Shown here in pieces: positions 1 to 10,870 of a stretch of 64,000 bases of DNA. Each line of letters opens with the position of its first letter. Within the stretch, counting starts at the first letter, position 1. The notes under the pieces were generated by a model. That model made no database searches and was not told where the DNA came from. It saw nothing but the letters and a program-made list of their open reading frames with translations. The position numbers were made by a program, and so were the translations under genes. Source of the DNA: Chara braunii (lineage: Eukaryota > Streptophyta > Charophyceae > Charales > Characeae). Location: positions 162,817-226,816 of the forward strand of contig BFEA01000878.1 of assembly GCA_003427395.1 (NCBI GenBank), read 5' to 3'.

Positions 1-1
1 T

Positions 2-250
2 GATGAAGATGAGGATGAGAAGATTAGGGAGGAAGAAGAAAGGCAGGCGGAGATAAGGGCTAAGAGAAGGAAAGGCGAAGCTAAGGAAGGAAGATAAAAA
101 GGGAAAACGAGACCAAGCAAGAAGAGAAAGTACCAAACCTCGATCGAAGAAGGGGTGGATTTGGAGGGTCTGGTGAATAAACTGCTGGAGGGGCACAATT
201 AACTACTAAACCTGAAAGAAATCGTCGCTTCGGCTCCTAAGTTAAGAAAG
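2..250 (+). pseudogene. C-terminal gag/linker of retrotransposon A
   Basis: Frame 2 reads a strongly charged stretch (DEDEDEKIREEEERQAEIRAK) and then a conserved-looking segment (EEGVDLEGLVNKLLEGHN, then LLNLKEIVASAPKLRK) running straight into the protease ORF. TAA stops at 95-97 and 200-202 interrupt it. The charged part is probably a helical gag tail or gag-pol linker. The start lies left of the window. Confidence 0.6.
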
Positions 251-1129
251 ATGGTGAAGGCTAGGTTATCACGCCGGAGAGTAGCCTCGGTCCGAATGAG
301 GGATTTAATTCCCAAAAAGGCTACCTGGAGCGTGGCAGGGAACAAAATGGACTGGAAGTTCGTGGGAACAGGGTCCATTGATATTATGATAAAGGGGAAG
401 ATGTGTCCTGGGATGGTTGACACCGGGGCAGAGATGAATATTATAAACGGAGAAACGACAGTAAAACTAGGACTGGAGGTAAATAAAAATGATTGCGGGT
501 TTCTCAATGGAGCCAGCGGCAAGACCGGATACACGGGGTTTGCGTCAAATGTAGTGATAAAAATAGGAAGAGTCAAGGTACGTACGTGTTTCTACGTCAT
601 GCCCAGCTTGGACCTTCCAATATTACTGGGAAGGTCGTTCCTGTGCAGATCCGAGGCACTCATTATGAACAAACACAACGGCACCATGTTCGTCATCCTG
701 TGCGATCCTGCCTGTGGGAACTTTGAGGTTATCACCTGTAGGAATACCGGCCCACACAGCTCGAAGAACAGGCTCAATGCCGAATCCTACACATTCGAGG
801 AATCAGAGAATAGGAGGAGGGAACTGGAATGGGAAGAAGGAGAGGATAAGTCAAATGATGAAGAAGCCAAAGGGCTTGTATTAAGTCTGACCAATATCAG
901 TGACGCGGTGAAACTGGTATCGGTCTATAGGATGGTTGATCCTAACGCAGTCAGGGCACTCGCAGAAAGGATCCAAGACGATCCGGAAGGGGGAAGGGAC
1001 GATCTCGTTTACAGACCACCTCCTTCTTCTCAGATAATAGTGCCGCATGCATTGAATGCTCAAGCTGTCGGTCATCATTTTTTAGGGGTGGACTCAAGCA
1101 GGGCTCCAAAAGGAGGTACAAGACGGTAG
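251..1129 (+). pseudogene. Retropepsin-like aspartic protease of retrotransposon A
   Basis: Processes the Gag-Pol polyprotein in related elements. The catalytic motif DTGAEMNII is at 419-445, followed about 70 residues later by a second conserved block, LPILLGRSFLC, typical of retropepsin folds (the ILGR/LLGR element). The tail CDPACGNFEVITCRNTGPHS continues into an acidic linker. Frame 2 stays open to 1127, but the protein resumes in frame 1 (FRGGLKQGSKRRYKTVDKKS) from about 1081, so an indel lies around 1070-1081. The ATG at 251 is only the first Met after the upstream stop; the true protein is a polyprotein segment with no start of its own. Confidence 0.8.
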
Positions 1130-2305
1130 ATAAGAAAAGTCACCCTGTGCCAGTTCTAGTGAGTCAAGAAGAAGGGGTGTATTATGATGAGGACAGGGAA
1201 CTGATACAGCAAATGAGGGAAGGCATCTAGAATGGGCCTTGTCGTATCGACGATGAGACTCAGAAAGAACTGATAATAGGGGAACCTGGCTTTCTGACAA
1301 GGCAAGAGGAGGACTTGGTGAAAGAACTGATACGTGAAAAACATGGGGCATATGCCTTCAACGATGATCAACGTGGGAGGCTGGATGTGGACAAGATAGA
1401 AATGATCCGCATTCATACTGTACCTCATAAGCCATGGAATGTCCGAGGAGCTAAGTATCCCAACCCCGAGGATCGCAGAAGGGTGGTAGAGTACCTAGAT
1501 GGGAAGATCCGCACGGATGTGGCAGGGTACTCCAATGGACCATATGCCTTTCCCTGGTTTTGTTTTGTAAAGCCAAATGGGGTACTCAGATGAGTCCAAG
1601 ACCTCTAACGAGTGAAAGCAGTAACTGTAAGGGATGCAGGAGGTTTGACTAACGTTGACCAGTTGTCAGAAGTTTGTGCAGGTAGGTCGATTGTGTCCCT
1701 CATCGACCTCTACTCCGGCTACGATCAGTTTTCAGTCTATCCGGCAGATCGTCCCATCACGGCGATGCACACGCCAAGGGGATTGGTCCATATGAATGTT
1801 GCGCCGCAAGGATGGACCAATGTTGTGGCCATGGTGCAACGGAGCATGATTAGGGTTATGCAGCCAATCAGGCCTCAGATCACCGAGCTGTACATAGATG
1901 ATCTTGCAGTTAAGGGCCCGATTGAGAAGGATGAGTCAGAAGTGAGTCTATGGGTGAGAAAGTTTGTGTGGGAACATGTTCAAGGGTTAAGAGAAGTCTT
2001 ATCTCTACTAGAAGAGTACAACCTCACCGCCAGTGGAGTGAAGTCGAGACATTGCGTAAAGGAGGTAACCATTCTAGGATACATTTGCAACGAGCATGGT
2101 CGGCGCCCTGATAAGAAAAAGACCAATAAAATTCTGGAATGACCCACTCCCTTCAGAAATGTAGGAGAAGTTCAAAGCTTCCTAGGTACTTGTGGGTTCT
2201 GAAGGAGATTTGTTAGCAAAACAGAGCATCTAAGGAAGCTAGTCCGGAAGGATCAGGAATGGGAATGGGGAAACCATCAAGAGGAAGTGGTGGAAGAATT
2301 GAAGA
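1081..2305 (+). pseudogene. Reverse transcriptase of retrotransposon A
   Basis: Copies element RNA into cDNA. Frame 1 carries palm and finger blocks in order: GPYAFPWFCFVKPNGVLR, SLIDLYSGYDQFSVYP, PRGLVHMNVAPQGWTNV, and the catalytic box YIDD at 1891-1902 (xxDD as in functional enzymes). The connection region follows (KTNKILE, EVQSFLGTCGF). Stops at 1228, 1591, 1606, 2140 and 2200 break it, each at a place where Trp, Gln or Arg would be expected. A frame change near 2305 joins it to RNase H. The key Asp pair survives, but the reading frame does not. Confidence 0.9.
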
Positions 2306-2311
2306 AGGAGT

Positions 2312-2716
2312 CCAGTACTAGGGGTACTGGACTTTGATGCGATTATGGAAAGGCCCTTCAGAGTTGAAATTGACGCTGGACCAACCGCCCTGGGAAGCGT
2401 CCTGATCCAGGCAGACAGTGAAGGAAAGGAGAGACCGTTGAGGTTTGAAAGCCGAACACTCAACTCAACAGAAAGGAACTACTCGCAGTTCAAAAGAGAA
2501 GCCTTGGCGGTCCTGCATTCCCTAAGGATCTTTAGGCATTACCTCTTTCGGAGGAGGTTTGTACTCAGGATCGACCCTACTTGTGTACTCGCTCAAGAAT
2601 TTCTCGCCCTCAGATCCAACCATAGCCAGATGACTCACCCATATCTAGATGTTCGACTTCCAGTTAGAACGGATCCCTGGGAACAAGAAGAGGGCGGACG
2701 GCATGAGCAGAATTGA
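2312..2716 (+). pseudogene. RNase H of retrotransposon A
   Basis: Removes RNA from the RNA-DNA hybrid during cDNA synthesis. Frame 2 shows a tether (PVLGVLDFDAIMERPF), the first catalytic Asp in EIDAGPTALGSVLIQ, a central block (NYSQFKREALAVLHSLRIFRHYL) with the expected Glu, and RIDPTCV with a third Asp. The end of the domain (DFQLERIPGNKKRADGMSRI) is in frame 0 from 2649, so a frameshift lies near 2640. The last residues of the open frame 2 reading (to 2716) are not native. Confidence 0.85.
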
Positions 2717-4463
2717 GTGGGGAAATCAAGGGGAATCTAATGAAGAAACGCCTCCGGTAGATGGATTTTTGGATGAAGGGGAAGGCATGCGAACTCACGT
2801 GAACTGTTGGTTCATGTTTGTCGAAAGTAAGGAGATGAGGAGAGGGAATCCAATATGGCATCCACCGCCTGAATTTATGAGAGAACCTTCTCTGATACTC
2901 ACACCATTGGAAGAAGAGAACTCTTGGGGAGAGCGAAATACGGAGTGGATGATGGAGTTAGCTCTAGCAGAAAATTATAGGATAATGGATGAGCCGCTAA
3001 CGATCGAAGTAGGAGTCCAACAGGGAGACGATCAGGTGGCCATGATGGGAAGAATGTACTACCTGACAAATTCGCTGTTGCAAGTCCAAGTGAATGATGA
3101 AAGAGGAATAGTGAAGGTCGATGAAATAGTTATTGGTGATGATTACGAGTTCGATGAAGGGAAGGAAGGAGAGTTTGAACAAGAGGAGATTTCAGAGGAA
3201 TTCAGGGAAGAGGAGTATGATGAATTTTATTTAGAAATGGGGTTGCTCCTCTCAGGAGATAAAAGAGAGAGAGAAGTGAGTGAAAAGACTCTCAGGATGA
3301 GAGACCACTATGTGGTAAGAGGTGACCACTTGTTCATCAGAGACAAGAGGGGGTCACCGCGACGTGTCGTATGTGGGAGGAATCGTCAGATTGACATAGT
3401 AACTGCAATGCACGATGGGATAGTCGGAGGACATCGGAGTTTCGCAGCTACTTATAAGAAGGCGATGGAGTACTACTACTGGGAAGGAATATTTGAGATT
3501 ACGTGAAAATACTGTGAGTCGTGTGTACCCTGTCAAATTTGATCGCCTATCAGGTACAAGGAACCTCTGCATCCTAGATATATCAAGGAAGTAGGGGTCA
3601 TTGTTCACCTGGATCTACTAGCTATGCCACTAGGTCTTGGAGGATATAACTATATATTCGATGCAAGGGACAACCTTACAAGATTCGTTGATGGCAGAGC
3701 GATCAGGAAGAAGACCGGGGCAACGCTGGCGGATTGTATTAAAAAATATTATCTCAGATATCGTTTCGTATTAGAGTTTACAATGGACAGGGGGTCTAAG
3801 TTCACGTGTGGGGAAGTGAAGGAGTTGCTCAAGGAATTGGGGGTCACAGGTAATTATACGACTCGGACACATCCACAAGCAAATGCACCGGTTGAGAAAG
3901 GTCATAGCACAATTACTAACTTACTGGCCAAATGGACCAGTGGGAAGCCGAATCTCTGGCCAAAGTTCCTAAGAAGAGTGTTCTTTGTGGAGAACATCAC
4001 TGTAAAAAGAACGACCGGATATGCACCTGCGACACTCTGGTATGCGCGTCACGCCACATTTCCTATTGAAAGCTTCCTGAAAACTTGGCGTAGGCAGGAC
4101 CTGGAGAACAACTTGACTTTGGAGGAACTGCTAGATCTAAGGGCAAGGCAGATCATCGCCACTGAAGAAAGGGTGCAGGAAGCGGCCATGAACGTTGCAG
4201 ACAGCAGGGGGAAGGATAAGGAAATGTGGGACAAACTATCTAGAGTAAGACTCGAACCTCTACAAGTTGGCGAGACAGTACTACTCTACGATTCATCTCT
4301 GAAAATGCAGTGGTCGAGAAAATTGGACAAACGGTGGCGAGGACCATTCAAAGTCAGGAAGCAGGGACTTCATGGGGCATATGAACTAGAAGAGATGGAT
4401 GAGACTCCAAGGAAGGACTGGGTCTTAGGATCTATACTGAAGAAGTTCCGAGTCAGAGAAGAG
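2649..4463 (+). pseudogene. Integrase of retrotransposon A
   Basis: Inserts cDNA into the chromosome. All in frame 0, interrupted by TGA at 3504 and 3540. An acidic spacer (2700-3290) is followed by an HHCC zinc-binding region (AMHDGIVGGHRS, then KYCESCVPC across the first stop) and the catalytic core: Asp at 3660 ([10 protein letters not shown]), Asp at 3786 (MDRGSKFT) and Glu at 3894 (APVEKGHS). The last two are 35 residues apart, the canonical D,D35E spacing. The C-terminal part has an SH3-like block ([32 protein letters not shown]). I end it at 4463, where a consensus splice donor occurs; open reading beyond is microsatellite. Confidence 0.88.
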
Positions 4464-4676
4464 GTAAGCTCAACTACGATACGAAACTTGGATAGATTGG
4501 GAAGGTATTTAGGCATGCATATGTGTATCAAGTTTCTATGTAGGTATGTACCCAATTGTCCAAGATTATGCTCATACATATATGAATACATATATGCATA
4601 TATATATATGTGTGTATGTATACATATATGGATGCAAAAGGGGTATAAGGAGGGATATGTGCGTGTATATACGTTC

Positions 4677-4740
<64 letters not shown>

Positions 4741-4885
4741 TGTATATATATATATATAGGTGTATATGTGTGTATATGTAAGTACCTGATAAAGGAAGAC
4801 ATTGTCAACTCGTGGTTAACAAGGAATGTTGCCTTGGTGATAATCTGACCCTCGTACCTGTCATTTGCTCCTTCTCTGTGTGCAG
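4464..4885 (+). other. Intron-like spacer between integrase and gag-type ORF
   Basis: It begins GTAAGC directly after GAG (donor consensus AG|GTAAG) and ends in a pyrimidine-rich tract with TGTGTGCAG at 4877-4885, a good acceptor. Between them is mostly AT-rich low-complexity sequence including a long (TA)n tract. Joining 4463 to 4886 would not keep the pol frame with the downstream gag-type frame (4887 is needed), so splicing of an ancestral form, or chance, are both possible. No LTR features are visible here. Confidence 0.4.
4680..4736. repeat. (TA)n microsatellite
   Basis: About 28 uninterrupted AT dinucleotides, with shorter ATAT runs on both sides. Open reading frames that cross it (YIYIYI runs) are artefacts of the repeat. 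Confidence 0.97.
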
Positions 4886-4886
4886 G

Positions 4887-6671
4887 CGTGACCCTTGGAA
4901 AGAAGAGGCCATAGCGCAGAGAGGAGCAGTGGCAGGACCCTCTGGACCTGCCTTGAGAAAGGGAGGGCAGAGGAGGGGTCAAAGAGTCTCAAGGAACCTG
5001 GAGGAGCTGCCCATTTACAGGGTAGGAGACAGCCTGCGAATTTTTCTGCGAGACCTTGAACAGTACGCATTCAGGAGAGAATGGGGTGACAGGGAGAAGA
5101 TTGCGAATGTAAGTGGAGCAGGAATGTACAAGAGGAGGATTGAAGGAGTGGTGGCAGGGTGCACAAGGTGGAAAGTATGCAAGGAGAGGTTATGGAAAGC
5201 CATAGGGGCCTTCCCAATGGACGATGTGGAGGATGACTTAAGGTTTGATGAAACCAATCTGGAGGACTTTATCGAAAGCTTGCAGCTGACCGCAGAGAGA
5301 GGCGAGTGAAACAAAGAGGAAAGGAAGAAACAGCTGATCGCAAGATCAGAAAAGAGTGAAAAGGAGGAAGTTAAAAGAATTGTGGAAGAGAGACGAACCT
5401 GGAAAAGAATAACAGCAGAATTGTGGATAGCCTACACCCAGACCAGGCAGGATCAAACAAGAAAAGAAAGGCTGCAAGAGAAGAGGCTATGGATTGGAAG
5501 AGAGGTGGCTGAGCCACAGGGAAAGGAGGCAGAAGATGAAGAAGAGGATAATGTGTCTCTGACGAGATTGAAGAACAAGACGAGGGTCTCCCCCAAGAGC
5601 AGCAACAAGGGATTTGAGCAGGCCGAGGGAGATAAACAGGAAGAGGAGGAGGCAACAGAAGGGAGGAAAAGAAGCATGGGGGCAAGTATGGTACCAAGAA
5701 AGAAGAAACTTGAAAAGAGAAGGGCGATTGAGAGTGGAAGGTAAGAGGTACAAGAAAGGATGAGTGAAAGGGAGGAAGAAGTGGAGGAAGCTGGAGAGGG
5801 AAAGAAGGTCCAAGGAGGAGGCAAGGCTCCCAAAGTCAAGAGAACTGAGGAAGAAGGACCAATTGGAGACAGAAAAAGGGAAGAGGCAAGTGGAACAAGA
5901 AGGAAGGAAGATGAGAGGAATGTACAAGTGAAAAAGTTGATAAGAGATATGAAAGAGATGAGGAAGGAAATGAAGGGGTTAAAGAAAGGGAAGGAGGAAT
6001 TACAGAAAGAAGTGAGTCAATTGAGGGCCGTCCTGACTATGAGCGACAAAAAATTGGAGAATGAAGCGGCCACGATAGGAAGGATGAAAATAAGGATGGA
6101 TGGCATGAGCTCTGAGGTCAGTGTGCTAGGACTGGACCTAGACAATGAAATCTCAGAAAGGAAGAAGTTGGGACAAGAGTGGGAGAAAAGATGGGGTGAG
6201 ATATTGGTAGGAATGGAGGGACTCAGACTGAGCCATCTGAAAAAAGAAAAGGAAGTCACGAAGAAGGGTGAAGAGAAAGGGGTACAAACTGAGGAGAAGA
6301 GAGATGGACCTCCTGCACCAGAAAAGGAGGTGAGTGAGAATGTGGCTAGGCCTCTGCCAGGGCAGGGCAAAAGGCAGAGGGAATCTGAGTTGGGATCACC
6401 AAAGGGAGTTGAGGATCAGGCTGAGACTTCAATCCGGCCAGACATAAAGAGAATCAAGCCTAGCATGACTGGACAGAGGTGCTTCTTCTGTACTCAGGAA
6501 GGGCATCTCAGGGATGAATGCTCCATTCTAACAATTTATATCAAGGAAGGAAAAACCAAATATGATAGTTACAAGAGATTGGTGGCCTGCACAGGGCAGA
6601 CCATCCCCAGGATACCTGACGGAGGTAGGGTAGCGCTTCACAGGATACCGGGATTGCCAATTGATTTTTAG
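4887..6671 (+). pseudogene. Gag-type polyprotein with CCHC zinc knuckle
   Basis: A single frame of about 594 codons runs from just after the acceptor-like CAG to a stop at 6669, interrupted by TGA at 5307 and TAA at 5742. The N-terminal part (LPIYRVGDSLRIFLRDLEQYAFRREW) looks like a capsid-domain segment. The middle is Lys/Glu-rich with heptad-like repeats (VKKLIRDMKEMRKEMKGL), probably coiled coil. Near the end is a perfect zinc knuckle, CFFCTQEGHLRDEC (CX2CX4HX4C), at about 6478-6519, used in related elements for RNA binding. It lies 3' of pol, the reverse of the normal order, and no pol follows. AG|GTAAG at 5739-5744 overlaps the second stop and could be a donor instead. The start codon is not clear; Met codons upstream (4812) lie in the spacer. 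Confidence 0.72.
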
Positions 6672-7487
6672 GTGGAGATAAGTAGGTGTTTTTGGGGAAA
6701 ATCATGATTTGTATTGGCTTGTAAAATAGTTATGAGAGGGAAAAGGGGTAATTTCAGAGCAAGGGATGTGAGTTTTCTTCTTCAAATTAAATATAGGAAA
6801 AGTATGAAACGCGCTGTGTTGCTTTCTGCAGTCATATGAGGAAACTTAGCATAGGACGTAGTTTAGGAAAGGACATGAGAGATATTTGATGGATGATGAG
6901 GGGAGTGGTGAATTGAATCTGTAACATATTTGTATTTATATATATCTCTAAGGGGGATGAGCTGGTGAACACGACGCACTTGTCGAATTGTGTGTGAGTC
7001 TTTGTCTTTGGTTGAGTCTCTTGTAACTCGAGGTCTCCCTTCGTCTATCACTACTAGACTCTTGTTGAGATTTAAAGAGGTGATAGAGGAACGGGCGGAC
7101 ATGTATTTCATATGAAAGTTTGATGAGTTATGAAGGTTCAAAGACTGGATTGATTGTACATTTCTTGTTTGAGACCATGGTACAACATGGACAGACTCCT
7201 TGAGTCTTATCAATTCTATTGCAGAAATTCTTGGACAATCTCTATGAAAGTGATGTTTCTTCGTGTATTCTTACAAGCAAAGAGTCAATATAAGTTTATT
7301 TTAAAAAATAATGGTTATATATATATAAATAATGGTTATATATATACAAAATGATCTCGAGGTGCGTGCCTCATCAAACTATGATCAAAGACTTGGAGGG
7401 CACAACCTTGAGTGGCAGCCTGACGAATGCTCAATCTATTAAAAGTTCTCATTTATTCGGTTTGTTTAAAGCATCGTTCATCCACCT
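6672..7487. other. Non-coding, AT-rich; no gene seen
   Basis: No open frame of interest. It contains a short direct repeat of AATGGTTATATATATA (about 7309-7347) and otherwise unremarkable sequence. This could be the untranslated 3' side of the gag-bearing element, but no LTR ends are visible. Confidence 0.5.
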
Positions 7488-8031
7488 CAAGGGTTAACCT
7501 GAGGGCATACAACTACCAAGCTTATGGTGAAAAATTGACATCGTTGGGACGTAACTCCCAGCGTGGGCTGATGACCTAGCATAACCAGGCAGCGGACCCT
7601 TCGCCTATGGCCTGGAATAGGGGCTAGAGGGGAGGGTCACCCCAGTGAAGGAACCTAATCAGGTGGGTGTCGAAGGGATCGAGATTAGTTATGAAATTCA
7701 TAGGATGACTAACCCATCGTTGCACAACCAACGAGGGTAACCACCGATAAGCAACAAAATGGTGCGCCGCAGCTCCGGCCTGATCAGCAGGACTGTGGTG
7801 GGTCGAGATGGAGACCGTTATCCTCCTGTATTAGGCTTCGGGCAGAACGACAGACAACTTTGGATTGTGATATCAAGAGTTGAACACCCAAGGTCTCGGT
7901 TAAGACCCGCGTTTGACGGTTGAGTTCGTACGCGAACACCGGCCCTGAAAACAACCAACGAATACCTTGACCAAAGACTAAGGGTGTGGGGGAAGGAAAG
8001 GTGCGTTGTCATACTTAACTATTTCATATAG

Positions 8032-8105
8032 TGTAGTACAGATCAAGTATCCCCACTTCCAGTCATTATGTTTTATGTGGGAGACCCGGGTTAAAATCCC
8101 GGCAG
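8032..8105 (+). other. tRNA-like segment (Asp-tRNA-like) inside dispersed repeat copy 1
   Basis: TGTAGTACAGATCAAGTATCC resembles the D arm/A box of plant tRNA-Asp (TGTAGTATAGTGGTAAGTAT, from memory). GACCCGGGTTAAAATCCCGG resembles its T arm and B box. The anticodon arm does not fold canonically, so this is a tRNA-derived relic rather than a working tRNA. The second copy lies at 41524-41602. Confidence 0.45.
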
Positions 8106-8260
8106 TAATAATGAAAAGTAAGATGACGACGTCAATCCTGAAACAACATTTCATTCCGGGATTCGGATTTGACGATTTGTTTGTCGGAAAACACCTTTAT
8201 GTGCATATAGTTCTCCGAGCGACGGGGACGTCGCTTAATGAGGTCTGGGATACTGTCGGA

Positions 8261-8286
8261 CAAAATACCCTTACAGGGGTATTTTG
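8261..8286 (+). other. Conserved hairpin in dispersed repeat copy 1
   Basis: CAAAATACCC pairs with GGGTATTTTG around TTACAG. In copy 2 (41771-41796) the outer stem has changed on both sides (GCGAATACCC with GGGTATCCGC), so pairing is mostly kept despite divergence. Confidence 0.6.
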
Positions 8287-8300
8287 CGATGTCTTTGCAT

Positions 8301-8914
8301 TCGGCACGATGACGGCGTCAGCTACCATGACGTAGCCACTCTGGAAACAAGAGGGGTGTGCACGCTTGGCGTGACACTGGAAGCGAAATCCTCGACCACT
8401 GAGGCCGGGGGAAAAATCGGTAAGAAAATTTCGTTAAGAACGTACGCGCGTTATTATGACGCGCACCGTGGTGATTAGGATCCGTAGTAATACCCCTCGA
8501 CAGAAGAGGTCGAAGGGTCATTTGGGCTGCTGATTATATCAGGTAGGTCTATGACACACACTTAGGCTTGGTCCAGTGCCTGTCTTCCCTCCGGTACTGG
8601 ATGTTCTAAAAATTTCGGTCTTTGTCTTCCCCTACTCAGCCTCCGGGTCGAGTATCCACCACATCTACTTCTACTTGGTGTGATACCAGCTTGCCACTTG
8701 AGTGATTACCCCGCTGCGACCTTTGATGCCGCAACCACGACTAGGTACAGGCCCTTCGGGCCTTCCGATGAAACGAGTGCCCTCGAGGGCGCGCGCATAC
8801 TTAGACCAACAAAGCCTAAGGATGGACGCACTAACTGGCAACAAGCACGCAGGCTAAAGAGATCAGACCTACTACATCTAATTATAGGGAGGCGGCTCCT
8901 TACCATACCGTGGT
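8301..8914. other. Non-coding; continuation of repeat copy 1 and unique-looking sequence
   Basis: No convincing gene. A few short palindromic stretches occur. The open frame at 8680-8916 has no recognisable domain and is probably chance. Confidence 0.4.
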
Positions 8915-9000
8915 AAGAGCTAGCCCAGTAGGTAGAGGAACAGACTGATAAGCAAGGGATATTGGGATCGAATCCAACCTGTCTCCGGGCTAGCTCTTTT
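8915..9000 (+). ncRNA. tRNA-like, Pol III-type small RNA unit
   Basis: A perfect 12-bp stem (AAGAGCTAGCCC at 8915-8926 with GGGCTAGCTCTT at 8987-8998) encloses an A-box-like block TAGCCCAGTAGGTAGAGGA (8921-8939, close to the tRNA consensus TAGCTCAGTTGGTAGAGC) and a B-box-like block GGATCGAATCC (8965-8975). TTTT at 8997-9000 could end Pol III transcription. The stem is longer than a 7-bp tRNA acceptor stem and I cannot build a clean anticodon arm, so it is tRNA-derived, not a standard tRNA. Confidence 0.5.
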
Positions 9001-10591
9001 GCTAGCTACAAGGGGGCGGGCCTACTTTTTTTCACCCAACCGTAGGCAAACATAACTCGAGCCCGCGACCTAAAAAACGAGGAAAATTATGGTTAGACCC
9101 CGCCGTGACAATTGGCACGATGGGGTATTTAGTAGTTGGATTCGTTTTCATGTTAAATTTCTTTTATTTTTTTTCTATTTTATTATTACTATCATGTTCT
9201 CCCCGTTAGTGACTATTGAATGAACCCGCCTCTTAATCGGGGCAAGTTCGACGTAGGGAGGAAGGTACGAATCAGGCCGAGGTTGGGATACCGGCCGCTA
9301 CGATCACCGTGCCCCAAAGGCGAGTAACCACAGTGCGGCGTCGCGAAAGTCTGACTCGGGAAAAGGGGGGACAACGAACCAGGAACGAGAGAGAGAGAAT
9401 AGAGAAAAGCAATCGAAGGAGAAAGAGGGATATCGCGAAAAGCGGGAATCTCGCAAGATCAGGTAGATTGCGAGAAGGAAAAGAAGAGGAAGAAGAAGGA
9501 GAGAAAGAAGGAGGAGGCGTAAAAGAAGAAGAAGGAGAGCGCGGGCCAGATTGTGTGGGCTGTCGGCTACGGAAACGACTGCAGATGCTACCGTAAAGGC
9601 GGCAGTCGCAATGACGACAACAAGAGAAAGGCAGAACAGAGAAGCCAACGAGGAAGAAGGAGGAAAAAATAAGTAGGTGAGAAAGAGAGTGAGGGGGGAA
9701 GACTAGGCGAAGAAAGAGATCGCAAGGAAAAGGGGATAAGAAGAAGGAAGAGAAGAAGAAGAAGACACGAAGGGGGTGAAAAGCTTACCTGTACGGTCGA
9801 ACGACGACGAGGTAACAGCAGGCGACGACTCCGACGGCGGTAGCCACGACAAGAGAGCAAGATAAAGGACAAGTAAGTCCTCAATCTCACGGCTCGTTCC
9901 CTAGCACCATCAAAGACAAAAAAAAAACGAAAGTGAATAAATAAATAAATAAAATAAGCAAATAAATAAAAATAAAGTGATTAACGAGGTTAGATTCATT
10001 CACTACTATAGATGTGTGCGTGTGTGTGTAAAGGAGAGAGAGAGAGAGTGTGAGAGAGAGGGAGAGAGAGACAAAGCTTGACGACATAGGATCCAGACAC
10101 GACATTGGGATTCAGACATTTTGACGAGGGACTTTTTGAGCCTGTGCCGAAGACTTGGTGATGACGACATTCCCATCTTCCCCTCTTCTTCGTCTAACCT
10201 CCCTCTTCTTCGTCTGTGTATGGTTGGGGTTGGCACAGTTTTCCCGTGTAAAGCGCCAAACCCCTTTGCACTATGGAATGATGATGATGATGTATGATCG
10301 GGGCTGCATTGCAATATTGATTGTTCGGATCATCGTACCCAAGTCTTCCACTACGCTATCTTGTACTTTATAAGGGAGATCGATTTTCGATCCGGTCTTC
10401 ATCGATACAATAGGCAACGGGGGGGCGCCTGTGTGTGAGGGAGAGAAGGAGAAAGCGAGAGAGAGAAAGAGATGGAGATCAAAGAAAGGAGAGAAGGAGA
10501 GAGAGGGAAAGATCCTATAAGTCCCCTATCCGCTTCTCGCCGCATGCTACTTGGAACGATAGAATGAGCTAATCAAAAAGTGGTAGTTGCT

Positions 10592-10618
10592 GCGGAAGAT
10601 TCATTCCGTTTTGCACAT
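10592..10618 (+). repeat. Recurrent GCGGAAGATTCATTC motif, copy 1
   Basis: GCGGAAGATTCATTC followed by CGTTTTGCACAT. One of six copies of a ~30-bp block seen in this window; see the copies at 11810, 44195, 44801, 45332 and 62074. Confidence 0.7.
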
Positions 10619-10788
10619 CCTAACGACAGAGTACGTGTGTATGCATACATGGGTGTATGGGCATGCATGCATGTATGGGAGAGTGTGTGTGTAAGAGTAC
10701 GAGAGAGAGATTCTTGATAATCTATAACCATCATCGTCGTCGTCATGAAAAGTCCATAGAGATAGCTAAAATACATTTATTATGACTT

Positions 10789-10870
10789 ATATTATTATTG
10801 TTATTATTAATATTGTTATTATTATATTACTATTTCTACTATTATTTATTATTATATATATATATTTTTA
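10789..10870. repeat. Imperfect (ATT)n tract
   Basis: Degenerate TTATTATTA array passing into TATATATA. Confidence 0.9.

Larger units (their letters stand above)
1..4463 (+). mobile_element. Ty3/gypsy retrotransposon A, pol region, decayed and cut by window edge
   Basis: Domains run gag tail, protease, reverse transcriptase, RNase H, integrase, the Ty3/gypsy order (integrase after RNase H). Reading frame changes near 1070, 2305 and 2640, and in-frame stops lie at 95, 200, 1228, 1591, 1606, 2140, 2200, 3504 and 3540, so the element is dead. No LTR or primer site is visible on either side. The protease and RT sequences resemble a family I recall as very abundant in Chara braunii; this is memory, not a search. 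No chromodomain follows the integrase. Confidence 0.9.
7488..8300 (+). repeat. Dispersed tRNA-containing repeat, copy 1
   Basis: Diverged but collinear with 41045-41810. Shared blocks in the same order include AGGGTTAA(C/T)CTG, the CGTTG(C)GCAACCAACGAGG-like block, a block close to TGGTGGGCCAAGATGGAGAC, the tRNA-like segment, GGGGACGTCGCTTAAT and a conserved hairpin. No protein is encoded. It may be a composite SINE or a non-autonomous element; termini are not defined. Confidence 0.65.

Noticed and set aside
4546-4982. Open frames across the AT repeat (Tyr/Ile-rich)
   Set aside because: They are made by the (TA)n microsatellite.
9304-9890. Long Ser/Leu-rich or Arg/Glu-rich open frames near 9.3-9.9 kb and 5.4-5.9 kb on the - strand
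   Set aside because: They follow purine/pyrimidine-rich low-complexity DNA, or are antisense to the gag coiled coil; no domains.
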